DNA of 64,000 bases from Umezawaea sp049997955 (GTDB lineage Bacteria > Actinomycetota > Actinomycetes > Mycobacteriales > Pseudonocardiaceae): the NCBI GenBank assembly GCA_049997955.1, contig JAEBDY010000013.1, forward strand, positions 1-64,000. The letters are read 5' to 3'. The notes under the pieces are model-generated. The model was given only the letters and a program-made list of their open reading frames with translations, ran no database searches and was not told where the DNA came from. Below, piece after piece: positions 1 to 8,318 of this stretch (position 1 is its first letter; the number at the start of each line of letters is the position of its first letter). Both the position numbers and the translations under genes were made by a program.

Positions 1-105
1 ATGATCCGGGTCCTGCAACGCGTGCTCGCCCTGACCGCCGTGATCTGGCACAACGACAAGACCGGACAACCGGTCAAACGATCGTTGGTCGCCTACGACC
101 ACTGA
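1..105 (+). CDS. C-terminal end of an IS982-like transposase (cut by window edge)
   Basis: The frame reads through 34 residues ending in VIWHNDKTGQ...SLVAYDH and a TGA stop. This tail resembles the C-terminus of IS982-family transposases common in actinomycetes. Only the end lies in the window, so whether the element is intact cannot be judged. The ATG at base 1 is probably internal. Its last 13 bases overlap the 3' end of the convergent ribonuclease Z gene, which suggests insertion at the very end of that gene. The family call rests on recall of the tail motif alone. Confidence 0.55.
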   Translation: MIRVLQRVLALTAVIWHNDKTGQPVKRSLVAYDH

Positions 106-1016
106 CCCCTTGGAATCAACCGTCTAGGCACCGCGATCCGTTCGAGGTCCCTGGCGACCACGATCTCCCCGTCGAACACCTCGGCCGCCTCCGCGTGGAA
201 CCGCGACGCGTCCGGGTAGCGCTGGGAGAAGTGCGTGAGCACGAGCTTGCGCACCCCGGACTCGGCGGCGACCGTCGCGGCCTGCCGGGCGGTCAGGTGG
301 CCGTGGTCGACCGCGTGCCGCTCGTCCTCGTGCAGGTAGGTCGACTCGATCACCAGCATGTCGGCCTCCTCCGCGAGCGCGTACACGCCGTCGCACAGCC
401 GGGTGTCCATGACGAACGCGAACCGCTGGCCCGGCCGGTGCTCGCTCACCTGCTCCAGCGCGACGTCGCCGAGCACGCCCTTCTCCTGCAACTCGCGGAC
501 CATGGGTCCGGAGATCCCGTGCTCCTTCAGCCGGTCGGGCAGGATCCGCCGCCCGTCCGGCTCGACCAGCCGGTAGCCGTAGGTGTCCAGCGAGTGGTCC
601 AGCCTGCGCGCCTCGACCGTGCCGAACGGGCCCGTCGCGATGACGCCCTCGGCTTCCACCGGCTCCTGGCGGATGTCCGTGACGTCGTAGAACGAGCTGG
701 CGTGCCGCAGCCGTTCGAAGAACCGCTGCCCCGACGCCGGGTAGTGGGCGAACACCGGGCGGGTCACCTTGTCCAGCGACAGCCGCTGGACGATGCCCGG
801 CAGCCCGAGGCAGTGGTCGCCGTGGAAGTGCGTGACGCAGATCCGGGTGATGTCGCTCGCCGCCGCCCCGGCCATCAGCATCTGCCGCTGGGCCCCGTCA
901 CCCGGGTCGAACAGCAGGCCCTCGGCGTCCCACCGCAGCAGGTAGCCGTTGTGGTTGCGCGCACGGGTCGGGACCTGGCTGGCGGTGCCCAGCACGATCA
1001 ACTCACGGATCGACAC
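93..1016 (-). CDS. rnz: Ribonuclease Z (tRNase Z, metallo-beta-lactamase fold)
   Basis: This 307-residue protein is an endonuclease that matures tRNA 3' ends in the cytoplasm. The di-zinc motif THFHGDH lies at residues 62-68 (H63, H65, D67, H68). Further family features are FVMDT near the centre, a late HGHLTA segment, and LTHFSQRY near the C-terminus. The length matches the bacterial short form. The start is GTG at 1016, only 23 bp from the divergent serine hydrolase start. The last residues (RLIPRGQWS) and the stop fall against the transposase tail, so the native C-terminus may have been replaced by insertion-element sequence without loss of the catalytic core. Confidence 0.92.
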   Translation of the reverse strand: MSIRELIVLGTASQVPTRARNHNGYLLRWDAEGLLFDPGDGAQRQMLMAGAAASDITRICVTHFHGDHCLGLPGIVQRLSLDKVTRPVFAHYPASGQRFFERLRHASSFYDVTDIRQEPVEAEGVIATGPFGTVEARRLDHSLDTYGYRLVEPDGRRILPDRLKEHGISGPMVRELQEKGVLGDVALEQVSEHRPGQRFAFVMDTRLCDGVYALAEEADMLVIESTYLHEDERHAVDHGHLTARQAATVAAESGVRKLVLTHFSQRYPDASRFHAEAAEVFDGEIVVARDLERIAVPRRLIPRGQWS

Positions 1017-1022
1017 CGCACG

Positions 1023-1032
1023 ACGTTAACGT
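1023..1032. promoter_or_regulatory. 10-bp palindrome between divergent genes
   Basis: ACGTTAACGT is a perfect palindrome inside the 23-bp gap between the divergent starts of ribonuclease Z and the serine hydrolase. It could be an operator, or part of overlapping promoters giving nearly leaderless transcripts. No function is shown by the sequence itself. Confidence 0.25.
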
Positions 1033-1039
1033 TGGAGCC

Positions 1040-1852
1040 ATGGAGAGCCTGCGCGCGGTGTCCGAGTGGCCGGTCGACAACGCGGCGACCGCGGTCGTCA
1101 CCTCGGACGGCCGGGTCGCGGGCAGCCACGGCGAGGTCGAGCGGCCGTTCCCGCTCGCGTCCGTGACGAAGCCGCTCGTGGCGTACGCCGTCCTCGTCGC
1201 CGTGGAGGAGGGCGCGGTCGAGTGGGACCAGCCTGCCGGACCCGACGGCTCGACGCTGCGGCACCTGATCGCGCACACGTCCGGGCTCGCGTTCGACAGC
1301 CGCGCGCCGCAGGCGTCCCCCGGCACCCGGCGGATCTACTCCAACACCGGCTTCGAGGTGCTGGCGGAGACCGTGGAGGAGGCCACCGGGTTCGCGTTCC
1401 GCGACTACCTGGCCGAGGCCGTGTTCCAGCCGCTCGGCATGGGGGCCACGACGTTGGACGGCAGCCCGGCGGCGGGAGCCGTGTCGACCGTGGCCGACCT
1501 GGCCCTGTTCGCCGCCGAGCTGCAGGCGCCGAAGCTGGTGTCGGCGGCGCTGGTCGCGGAGGCGACCTCGGTGGTGTTCCCCGGCCTGGCGGGCGTCCTG
1601 CCGGGGTACGGGAACCAGCGCGAGAACGACTGGGGCCTCGGGTTCGAGATCCGCGACGGCAAGTCGCCGCACTGGACGGGCTCGTCGAGTTCGCCCGCCA
1701 CGTTCGGCCACTTCGGCCAGAGCGGCACGTTCCTGTGGGTCGACCCCGCGGTCGGCGCCGCGTGCGTCGCGCTGGCCGACCGCGCCTTCGGGAAATGGGC
1801 GATCGAGGCGTGGCCCGCGTTCACCGATTCGGTAGTGGCCGAACTGAAGTGA
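1040..1852 (+). CDS. Serine hydrolase, beta-lactamase/class C PBP family
   Basis: A 270-residue penicillin-binding/esterase fold protein. The active-site SxxK is SVTK at residues 41-44 and the second motif YSN is at 100-102. A late HFGQSG resembles the HxG/KTG element. No signal peptide is visible, so it is probably cytoplasmic; members act as esterases, D-aminopeptidases or carboxypeptidases. It is short for the family but all three motif regions are present. The ATG start lies 23 bp from the divergent ribonuclease Z gene. The substrate cannot be deduced. Confidence 0.88.
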   Translation: MESLRAVSEWPVDNAATAVVTSDGRVAGSHGEVERPFPLASVTKPLVAYAVLVAVEEGAVEWDQPAGPDGSTLRHLIAHTSGLAFDSRAPQASPGTRRIYSNTGFEVLAETVEEATGFAFRDYLAEAVFQPLGMGATTLDGSPAAGAVSTVADLALFAAELQAPKLVSAALVAEATSVVFPGLAGVLPGYGNQRENDWGLGFEIRDGKSPHWTGSSSSPATFGHFGQSGTFLWVDPAVGAACVALADRAFGKWAIEAWPAFTDSVVAELK

Positions 1853-1939
1853 CCGTCTTGATTGGTTTCGGTAACAAATTCTGAATGCCCCTGGTGCTAA
1901 TGTCCGCCCCATTCAGCTCCACAGGGGATGGGGAAATAG

Positions 1940-2833
1940 ATGAAAAAGCTCGGCACGGCGTTGTTCGCCTGCGCTCTCGCATTCGCGGTCGCACCGGCCG
2001 CCAACGCGGGAACCGCACGATCGATGCAGGTGGTGGCACTGGGGGACTCCTACGCGGCAGGCACCGGCGCGGGTGACTACGAGCCGGGAACCGAAGGCAC
2101 CTGCTACCGCAGCGCCAATTCGGCGGCGGCCGTCACGGTGGCGAACCTTCGCTCTCACGGAAAGAAGGTGGACTTCACCAACGTCATGTGCAGCGGTGCC
2201 GCGATTCCGGATCTCGGCACCACGTTCAAGAATGAAGCACCCCAGTTGGACTCGGTGAAGTCCACCACCGATCTGGTGCTGCTCACCATCGGCGGCAACG
2301 ACGTCAGCTTCGCCGACTACGCCGGTCTCTGCATCCAATCCGATTGCACCGGAGCGGGTGCCCAACTCGTTCTCGGCCAGCTGCCCGCCATGACCGCGAA
2401 GCTCACCGCGCTGCTCGGCGAGATCAAGCAGCGCAGCCCCCGTGCCCGCATCGTCCTCGGCGGTTACGGCCGCGCCTTCTCCCCCGGCGCCAACGCCCCC
2501 GACGTGCCGCTCGACCCGATCTGCGGCGAAGGCGTCCTCACCCTGCCGGAGCGCGCCGAGGGCGCCACCGTCTCCAAGGGCGTCGACCAGGCCATCCGCG
2601 ACGGGGTCCGCGCGGCGCGCCACCGCGGCGTGAACGCGGCCTACGCCAGCGCCTACAACGACAACGGCACCCTGCGCGCCGAGTTCGAGGGCCACTCCGC
2701 CTGCCAGGAGGGCACCCCCTTCTACCGCGGTCTGGACGCCTTGGCCCCCGGCCAGGAGGGCCCCGTCGCCGTCCTGCACCCCAGCAAGGCGGGCCAGGCC
2801 GCGTTCGCGGCGCTGGTGGAGTGCAAGCTCTAG
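1940..2833 (+). CDS. Secreted SGNH/GDSL-family lipase/esterase
   Basis: A 297-residue exported hydrolase. Residues 1-23 form a signal peptide ending ANA. Block I is GDSY with nucleophile Ser37; GGND supplies the oxyanion-hole Asn, and the late HPSKAGQ carries the catalytic His. Even-numbered cysteines suggest disulfides outside the cell. This fits the actinomycete SGNH lipase family exemplified by the Streptomyces coelicolor lipase. It stands alone, with a hairpin just after its stop. The lipid or ester substrate is unknown. Confidence 0.9.
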   Translation: MKKLGTALFACALAFAVAPAANAGTARSMQVVALGDSYAAGTGAGDYEPGTEGTCYRSANSAAAVTVANLRSHGKKVDFTNVMCSGAAIPDLGTTFKNEAPQLDSVKSTTDLVLLTIGGNDVSFADYAGLCIQSDCTGAGAQLVLGQLPAMTAKLTALLGEIKQRSPRARIVLGGYGRAFSPGANAPDVPLDPICGEGVLTLPERAEGATVSKGVDQAIRDGVRAARHRGVNAAYASAYNDNGTLRAEFEGHSACQEGTPFYRGLDALAPGQEGPVAVLHPSKAGQAAFAALVECKL

Positions 2834-2846
2834 GTTCCGCTCACCC

Positions 2847-2876
2847 GAACGGCCTGCCTCCTCAGGCAGGCCGTTC
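2847..2876 (+). terminator. Hairpin terminator after SGNH hydrolase
   Basis: Arms GAACGGCCTGCCT and AGGCAGGCCGTTC form a perfect 13-bp stem just after the SGNH hydrolase stop. The right arm overlaps the last codons of the convergent downstream gene, so it may serve both. Confidence 0.75.
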
Positions 2877-3212
2877 GTCATCCCTCTGGGACTCCAACCG
2901 GAGCGCCAGCTGCTGGAGCACCGTGGACACGTCGGCGTCCTCGCACTGCTCCTCGTACGCGTGCGCGACCGCCTGGAACCCCAACGTCAGCCCGGCTGTG
3001 AACGCCGCCACCCGCGCCATCACCTGTTCGAGCGCGATCCGCACGAACTCCGCCACGTCCTCGGTGGCGCTGTCCGGCACCGCCACCGAGTAGCTGAACA
3101 CGTCCTCCTGGAGCAGCTTCAGCGCAAGGCGCAGGTCATCCGCCTCCCCGTCCCCACCGTGCATCAGCGTGAGCACCCCGATGGCCCGCTGCATGATCTC
3201 CTCGTTGCGCAT
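2862..3212 (-). CDS. Small conserved hypothetical protein
   Basis: A 116-residue acidic, mainly helical protein (121 residues if the GTG at 3227 is used). ATG 3212 was preferred because GGTGGGA lies about nine bases upstream, while the GTG has no visible ribosome site. No transmembrane segment or signal peptide is seen. The N-terminal MQRAIGVLTLMHGGD faintly recalls ANTAR-type helices, but not enough to assign it. Coding appears real from its codon pattern and its placement between other minus-strand genes. No function is assigned. Confidence 0.6.
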   Translation of the reverse strand: MRNEEIMQRAIGVLTLMHGGDGEADDLRLALKLLQEDVFSYSVAVPDSATEDVAEFVRIALEQVMARVAAFTAGLTLGFQAVAHAYEEQCEDADVSTVLQQLALRLESQRDDERPA

Positions 3213-3343
3213 GACCAACGATCCCACCGGCGGCGCCGTTCGCGGCGGAATAACACCCGCTCAGCCGCGCCCTGCGCCGATCCGGCCCCGACTTCCACCG
3301 GATCGGATGCCCGACTTCGTCCTCGCGGGGGCCGCCCACCGCG

Positions 3344-3805
3344 TCAGATCGGCACGACCAGCAGCGCTTTGCCCTGCGAGGCCGCGTACCCGAGCGTGTA
3401 GCCCGTCCCGCTCCCCTGGTCACCGGACCGCGGGAAGCCGATCACCAGGTCGCTCTTGTCCACCATCCACCGGTTCCGCGCCAGGTAGGCGTCGATCCCG
3501 ACCTCGTCGATGTCCAGTTCGACCAGCTCGGCCAACCGCCCGGCCTCGTCCCACTTCAGGATCGCCTCGGAGGCGATGTCCGGCTGGTCCCGCACGGTCC
3601 GCGGCACCACCACCGTCACAGCCGCCCCGGTCGCCTCGGCCAACCACTCCAGCGCGGCGGTGTCGACCCCGACCGCCCCACCGACGTAGAACCGCGCCTC
3701 GGCCACCGCGAACGGCAGCACGTACGCCTCGAACATCTCGACGAGCTCCTCGGCGGACAGGTGCTCCACAGCCCGAGCCCCGGTGATCGTCACGGACCGA
3801 GCCAC
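3344..3805 (-). CDS. SLOG/YpsA-like nucleotide-binding Rossmann protein
   Basis: About 153 residues from GTG 3805 (VARSVTITGARAV); an upstream in-frame start at 3859 would add 18 residues of unlikely composition. The N-terminal TITGAR, the central YVGGAVGVDTAALEWL and the later DLVIGFP...GSGTGYTLGYA are the glycine-rich loops of SLOG-superfamily proteins (DprA/YpsA/lysine decarboxylase-like). These are predicted to bind nucleotides or nucleotide-derived ligands in the cytoplasm. The family placement is fairly clear; the specific role is unknown. Confidence 0.65.
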   Translation of the reverse strand: MARSVTITGARAVEHLSAEELVEMFEAYVLPFAVAEARFYVGGAVGVDTAALEWLAEATGAAVTVVVPRTVRDQPDIASEAILKWDEAGRLAELVELDIDEVGIDAYLARNRWMVDKSDLVIGFPRSGDQGSGTGYTLGYAASQGKALLVVPI

Positions 3806-3862
3806 CCTCACACCCCCGCCATGGTCGACCAAGCACCACAACGTTCTCACGCCGCACACAAC

Positions 3863-3897
3863 GCAAGAAGCCCGCCGGAAACCGGCGGGCTTCTTGC
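3863..3897 (-). terminator. Terminator after tRNA-Arg
   Basis: A perfect 16-bp stem (GCAAGAAGCCCGCCGG and its complement) with an AAA loop lies immediately 3' of the minus-strand tRNA-Arg. Confidence 0.8.
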
Positions 3898-3900
3898 CTG

Positions 3901-3973
3901 TGCGCCCGAAGGGATTCGAACCCCTAACCTTCTGATCCGTAGTCAGATGCTCTATCCGTTGAGCTACGGGCGC
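3901..3973 (-). tRNA. tRNA-Arg (anticodon ACG)
   Basis: A 73-nt cloverleaf: 7-bp acceptor stem GCGCCCG/CGGGCGC, D-arm AGCTCAACGGATAGAGC, anticodon loop CTACGGA, and T-arm with GGTTCGAATCC. The anticodon ACG reads CGN arginine codons after A-to-I editing. CCA is not encoded. Confidence 0.95.
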
Positions 3974-4010
3974 ATATATTCAGTTGTCACCTGGCCGAGG
4001 CCGGGTGTTG

Positions 4011-4100
4011 CGGAGGCTCCGGGATTTGAACCCGGGATGGGCGATAAACCCAAACCGCATTAGCAGTGCGGCGCCATAGACCAGACTAGGCGAAGCCTCC
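4011..4100 (-). tRNA. tRNA-Ser (anticodon GCT)
   Basis: A 90-nt class II tRNA with acceptor GGAGGCT/AGCCTCC, anticodon loop CTGCTAA giving GCT, a long variable arm and T-loop GGTTCAAATCC. It reads AGC/AGU serine codons. CCA is not encoded. It lies 37 bp upstream of tRNA-Arg on the same strand and may share its transcript. Confidence 0.95.
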
Positions 4101-4162
4101 CGGAGCCCTCGGCTACGACGCATAGATTACACACACCCCCACCTGAGTGGCAAAACGCCCCC

Positions 4163-4188
4163 TCCAACGCCCCCTCAGGGACGTTGGA
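4163..4188 (-). terminator. Possible terminator downstream of acetoacetyl-CoA synthetase
   Basis: TCCAACG ... CGTTGGA with an inner CCCT/AGGG pair forms a hairpin about 105 nt beyond the stop of the minus-strand ligase gene. The T-tract is poor. Confidence 0.35.
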
Positions 4189-4293
4189 TCAAACATAAGC
4201 ACTGGTCAGAACGTTGACCACCCACCGACCCGCCATGCGCACAGGCAGGTAAACGGCACATGACGGGCCCGTAGGTGATCTTCGTCTCCCCAA

Positions 4294-6264
4294 CTACTTC
4301 CGAACGAGGTCGAGGAATGGCTGGAGCGAGTCGGGATTGCGCAGGGCGTCGCGGCTGACCGCTCGGTCCGGTGGGGTTCCGGCGAGGATCTTCTTGACCG
4401 GGACCTCGCACTTCTTGCCGTTCAGGGTGCGGGGGATCTCGGCGACGACGATGAACCTATCGGGCACGTGGCGGGGGGACAGGTTGGTGCGCAGGCCGGT
4501 GCGGAGGGCCTTCTCCAGGTCCGCCGACAGGGTGCCGTCGTCCAGGACCAGGAAGCACAGGAGTTCGCCGTCCGGCTGGGCCGCGCCCGAGGTGTCGATG
4601 ACCAGCGAGTCGGCCACGCCGGGGAGGGCTTCCACGACCCGGTAGAACTCGCTGGTGCCCATGCGGACGCCGCCCCGGTTGAGGGTGGAGTCGCTGCGGC
4701 CGTAGATGACGGCCGAGCCCCTCGGGGTGATGCGGATCCAGTCGCCGTGGCGCCAGGTGCCGGGGTAGTCGTCGAAGTAGGCCTCGCGGAGGCGGGTGCC
4801 GTCGGCGTCGCCCCAGAAGAAGACCGGCATGGACGGCATGGGCCTGGTGACGACCAGTTCGCCCACCTCGTCGAAGACCTCGTGGCCCTGCTCGTCGTAG
4901 GCGGTGACGGCCGCGCCCAGCGCTCGGCACGACAGTTCGCCCAGCCAGACGGGGAGGTCGGGTGCGGCGCAGACGAACGCCGTGCAGAGGTCCGTCCCGC
5001 CCGAGACGCTGGCGATCTGGACGTGGTCGCCCAGGGCAGCCGCGATCCAGCGGAAGCCCTCCGGGCTCAGCGGGGCGCCGGTGGAGCCGACCACGCGGAG
5101 GCCCGTGAGGTCGTAGCGCTCGGCGGGCCTCAGGTCCTCCTTGAGGCACGACTGGATGTACGGGGCCGACGTGCCGAAGTAGGTGACGCGGTGCTGCTCC
5201 GCGAGGTGCCACAGGGCGTTCAGGTCGGGGTAGGCGGGGCTGCCGTCGAACAGGACGACCGTGGAGCCGACCAGCAGGCCCGCGATGACGTAGTTCCACA
5301 TCATCCAGCCGGTGGTGGTGAACCAGAAGAAGCGGTCGCCGGGGCCGAGGTCGGCGTGCAGGCCGAGCATCTTGAGGTGCTCCACGACGATGCCGCCGTG
5401 GCCCTGCACGATGCCCTTGGGGAGCCCCGTGGTGCCGGAGGAGTACAGGACCCACAGCGGGTGGTCGAACGGGACCGGGTCGTACTCCAGGGGCGCTCCG
5501 TCGTGCTTGGCCAGCAGCGCGGTCCAGTCGATCGTGCCGGGCAGGGTGCCGCCGACGTAGTCGATCAGCACCGTGGCCTTCAGCGAGCCGATCCCGGTGC
5601 GCAGCTGGTCCACGGTCGGGCGCACGTCGAAGGTGCGGCCGTTGTACCGGTAGCCGTCGACGGCGATGAGGACCGTGGGCTCGATCTGGGTGAAGCGGTC
5701 GGAGATGGCGCGCGCGCCGAAGTCCGGGGAGCACGACGACCAGGTGGCGCCGATGCTGGCGGCGGCGAGGAACGCGATCAGGGCTTCTGGCGAGTTGGGC
5801 ACCAGCGCCACGACTCGGTCGCCACGGGTCACGCCGAGTGCCAGCAGGCCGGTGCGGGTGGCCGCGACCCTGCGGCGGAGGGTGGCGTAGTCGAGTTGGG
5901 AGGTCAGGCCGTCCTCGCGGTGGAAGATCACCGCCAGGTCGTCGTCCGCCCGGCCGGGGCCGGGGCGGAGGGCGTGTTCGGCGTAGTTCAGGGTCGCGCC
6001 GGGGAACCACTCGGCTCCGGGCATCGACTCCGACCCCAGGGCGCGGGTGGGCGGGGTGTGGAAGGCGACGTCGAAGTAGTCGGCGATCGCGCTCCAGAAC
6101 GCTTCGAGGTCGGTCGTCGACCACGTCCACAGCTCGCCGTAGTCGGCGAGGTCGAGCCCGCGCTCGGCGCGCAGCCAGTCGCGGAACGCGGCCATGCGGG
6201 TGTCCCCGACCCGGTCGGGATCGGGTCGCCACAGCAGTTCGGCCTCGGCGTGCGTGTCGGTCAT
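4294..6264 (-). CDS. Acetoacetate--CoA ligase
   Basis: A 656-residue ANL-superfamily enzyme that activates acetoacetate to acetoacetyl-CoA through an AMP intermediate. Features in order: N-terminal acetoacetyl-CoA synthetase cap (FRDWLRAERGLDL), the P-loop-like YSSGTTGLPKGI, SVSGGTDLC, the hinge YGRSDSTLNRGGVRMG, and the C-terminal catalytic lysine region LNGKKCEVPVKKIL. The length is typical of the family and distinguishes it from short acetyl-CoA synthetases. It probably feeds ketone-body or PHB-derived acetoacetate, or leucine catabolites, into central metabolism. It is transcribed alone. Confidence 0.93.
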   Translation of the reverse strand: MTDTHAEAELLWRPDPDRVGDTRMAAFRDWLRAERGLDLADYGELWTWSTTDLEAFWSAIADYFDVAFHTPPTRALGSESMPGAEWFPGATLNYAEHALRPGPGRADDDLAVIFHREDGLTSQLDYATLRRRVAATRTGLLALGVTRGDRVVALVPNSPEALIAFLAAASIGATWSSCSPDFGARAISDRFTQIEPTVLIAVDGYRYNGRTFDVRPTVDQLRTGIGSLKATVLIDYVGGTLPGTIDWTALLAKHDGAPLEYDPVPFDHPLWVLYSSGTTGLPKGIVQGHGGIVVEHLKMLGLHADLGPGDRFFWFTTTGWMMWNYVIAGLLVGSTVVLFDGSPAYPDLNALWHLAEQHRVTYFGTSAPYIQSCLKEDLRPAERYDLTGLRVVGSTGAPLSPEGFRWIAAALGDHVQIASVSGGTDLCTAFVCAAPDLPVWLGELSCRALGAAVTAYDEQGHEVFDEVGELVVTRPMPSMPVFFWGDADGTRLREAYFDDYPGTWRHGDWIRITPRGSAVIYGRSDSTLNRGGVRMGTSEFYRVVEALPGVADSLVIDTSGAAQPDGELLCFLVLDDGTLSADLEKALRTGLRTNLSPRHVPDRFIVVAEIPRTLNGKKCEVPVKKILAGTPPDRAVSRDALRNPDSLQPFLDLVRK

Positions 6265-6321
6265 ACCCCGTTCCTAGCCGATCGGACGGCCCAGGACCAC
6301 AGTGGACACCCACACAGGTCG

Positions 6322-7092
6322 TCAGTCGCGGGCGGCGACCGCCACCAGGTCCTCCAGCGCGGACGTGAGCCGCGCGGGGTCCGTCGGGGCGAGGACGAAC
6401 CAGCCGTCCTCGTGGCGCACGAGGTACCGGCCCTCGCGGCTGTCCATCCACGACAGCGTCCGGCCGGTGGGGTGCGGGTGGCCCGCGCGGTCGCGGGCGA
6501 CCAGACCCACCTGGCCGCCGCCGCTGCGGGTCGTCACGGCGCGCACGAGGGTGTTCGCCTCCGGCTCGCGCACCCCGGCGTACCGGAGCGCCTCCAGGAA
6601 GCCCTCCACGCCGTCGCGTTCGCCCGCCTGGCCCGCGGCGAGGTAGTCGTCCCACCGGACGTTCACCGAACGGCCTGAGCCCGGTGGGGCGGCGGGCAGG
6701 GTCGACACCGTGGTCGACGCCAGCGCGGTCGGCCGGAACGAGGCGAGCTGGACCTGCTCGCCGACCCGTGCGACGAACGCGCCGTGCCAGCCGGCGGTGG
6801 CGAAGCCGCGGGCCGTTTCGCCTCGGCGGGAGAACACCAGTTCCAGGCCGACGTCGAACTCGACCAGGCCGCGCAGCAGCGCGTGCAGGTCGCCGTCCGG
6901 CCGCTGGACCGTGCCGAGGCCGCGGGCGGACAGGGTGCGCGAGCACGTCGCCACCAGGTCGGCGCGGTCGGCTTCGGTGCGGCCGTAGTGCCTCGTGCCG
7001 ACCGGCACGGGGTGGCGGTCGGCGTGGACCGACCGCCACAGCGTGAAGAACTCCTGCGCGGCGAGCCGGAAGACGCGGGGCTCCTCGGTCAC
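6322..7092 (-). CDS. EspG-family ESX secretion-associated protein
   Basis: A 256-residue protein starting at GTG 7092, which overlaps the upstream stop as GTGA, so it is translationally coupled. Its pattern (FRLAAQEFFTLWRSVHADRHPVPV, then GLVEFDVGLELVFSRRG and repeated beta segments ending in an ARLTSALEDLVAVA helix) matches the EspG chaperone family. EspG proteins bind PPE-type partners in the cytoplasm before type VII secretion. The preceding gene encodes a PPE-like protein, supporting a chaperone-client pair. No EccC, EccD or other machinery genes are in this window. Confidence 0.75.
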   Translation of the reverse strand: MTEEPRVFRLAAQEFFTLWRSVHADRHPVPVGTRHYGRTEADRADLVATCSRTLSARGLGTVQRPDGDLHALLRGLVEFDVGLELVFSRRGETARGFATAGWHGAFVARVGEQVQLASFRPTALASTTVSTLPAAPPGSGRSVNVRWDDYLAAGQAGERDGVEGFLEALRYAGVREPEANTLVRAVTTRSGGGQVGLVARDRAGHPHPTGRTLSWMDSREGRYLVRHEDGWFVLAPTDPARLTSALEDLVAVAARD

Positions 7093-8318
7093 GTGCCGAT
7101 CACCGGCGGCGCGGCCTTCTTGTCGATGCCGAACAGGTTGTCGTCCTCTTCGAGGTACCGGGCGCGCTGGCGGCCGGACTCGTCGTCGCGGCCCACCATC
7201 GGGGCTCCCGCCATCGGCGCGCCCATCATGCCGCCCGGCGCACCCGCGCCACCGGAGGTCTTGGGGGCCTGGAAGTTCGAGGTCTGGGCCGCCGCCGCAC
7301 GGGAGTCCGCGCCGCCGATGACGCCGCTGGAGCCACCGGGACCGGACGGGACCGCCGGGCCACCGCCTCCGCCACCGCCGCCGCTGCCGCCGGACGACTG
7401 GGAGCCGGAGTAGCCGCCACCCCCCGAGTAGCCGCCGCGGGCCGCAGGCGCGTATCCGCCGCCTCCGCCACCACCGCCGCCGCCGAAAGCACCGGAGGAC
7501 GTCGACGTGCGACCCGCCACGGGCGCGACCGGGGTGGGGCCGAGCACGACCGGCGCACCGGTCGGGTTGGGCACCGGGGACCCGCCGCGGTCGAGACCGG
7601 TGACCGGCTTGACCTCGGGCGGGGCGACCGGGTTCACCGGCGCGCTGAACGCGGGCACGGTCTGGTCGACCGCGAACGAGCCCTGCTGGAACGCGGCCAT
7701 CACGTCGGCGGCCGTGCGGTGGCCCGCGTCGACGGCCGTGGTCTGGGTGACGACGGGCGCGCCGATCTGGTCGATGCCGGTGAACGGCGAGGTGGCCGCG
7801 GTCTGCCCCAGGACCGGCGAGTCGACGGGCACCAGCGCGTCGGTGGCGATCCGGCTCACCGGGGGCGCCGTCGGCGCCACCAGCTGGTCGACCGGCGGCA
7901 CGGGCGTGGGAGCCGGGGTGGGCACGGGCATCTGCTCGCGCGCCGTCACCACGTGCTCGATCTCCAGCGTGATGCACTCGGCGACGTTCTTGGCGTGGTC
8001 GCTGGTGTTCTCCGCCCACTTCACCACGGTGAGCAGGCCGTCGCGCGCCTTCTCGGCGGACTCGCCCTCCCAGCCGCTGGAGGACGCGAAGATCGCGCTG
8101 ATGAGCTGGTCCTTGACGTCGGCGAGGGTGCTGCCGAGCGTGGTCCAGTTGTCCTTGACCGACGCGGCGCTGGTGAGGTCGACGCCCGTGTGCACCATGT
8201 CGTAGAGCTCCTGGTGCGTGTAGGTCATCCAGTCGACCTTCTCGCCCAGCTCCGACGGTTCCCGCTGCCGCGACTCCGGGTACGGGTTCGGCGGGTTGTC
8301 CCTGTGGTTGCCAGACAT
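7089..8318 (-). CDS. PPE/WXG100-like protein with Gly-rich tail (candidate type VII substrate)
   Basis: 409 residues. Residues 30-135 form a helical hairpin domain with a WxG-type turn (SSGWEGESAEKARDGL), as in PPE/WXG100 type VII substrates. Residues 140-270 are Pro/Val/Ala-rich. A polyglycine-serine stretch follows, and the C-terminus is charged (RQRARYLEEDDNLFG). No cleavable signal peptide is present. It starts at ATG 8318, overlapping the upstream stop (ATGA), and is followed by the EspG gene with a GTGA overlap. It is probably exported or surface-associated through an ESX system encoded elsewhere. Confidence 0.75.
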   Translation of the reverse strand: MSGNHRDNPPNPYPESRQREPSELGEKVDWMTYTHQELYDMVHTGVDLTSAASVKDNWTTLGSTLADVKDQLISAIFASSSGWEGESAEKARDGLLTVVKWAENTSDHAKNVAECITLEIEHVVTAREQMPVPTPAPTPVPPVDQLVAPTAPPVSRIATDALVPVDSPVLGQTAATSPFTGIDQIGAPVVTQTTAVDAGHRTAADVMAAFQQGSFAVDQTVPAFSAPVNPVAPPEVKPVTGLDRGGSPVPNPTGAPVVLGPTPVAPVAGRTSTSSGAFGGGGGGGGGGYAPAARGGYSGGGGYSGSQSSGGSGGGGGGGGPAVPSGPGGSSGVIGGADSRAAAAQTSNFQAPKTSGGAGAPGGMMGAPMAGAPMVGRDDESGRQRARYLEEDDNLFGIDKKAAPPVIGT

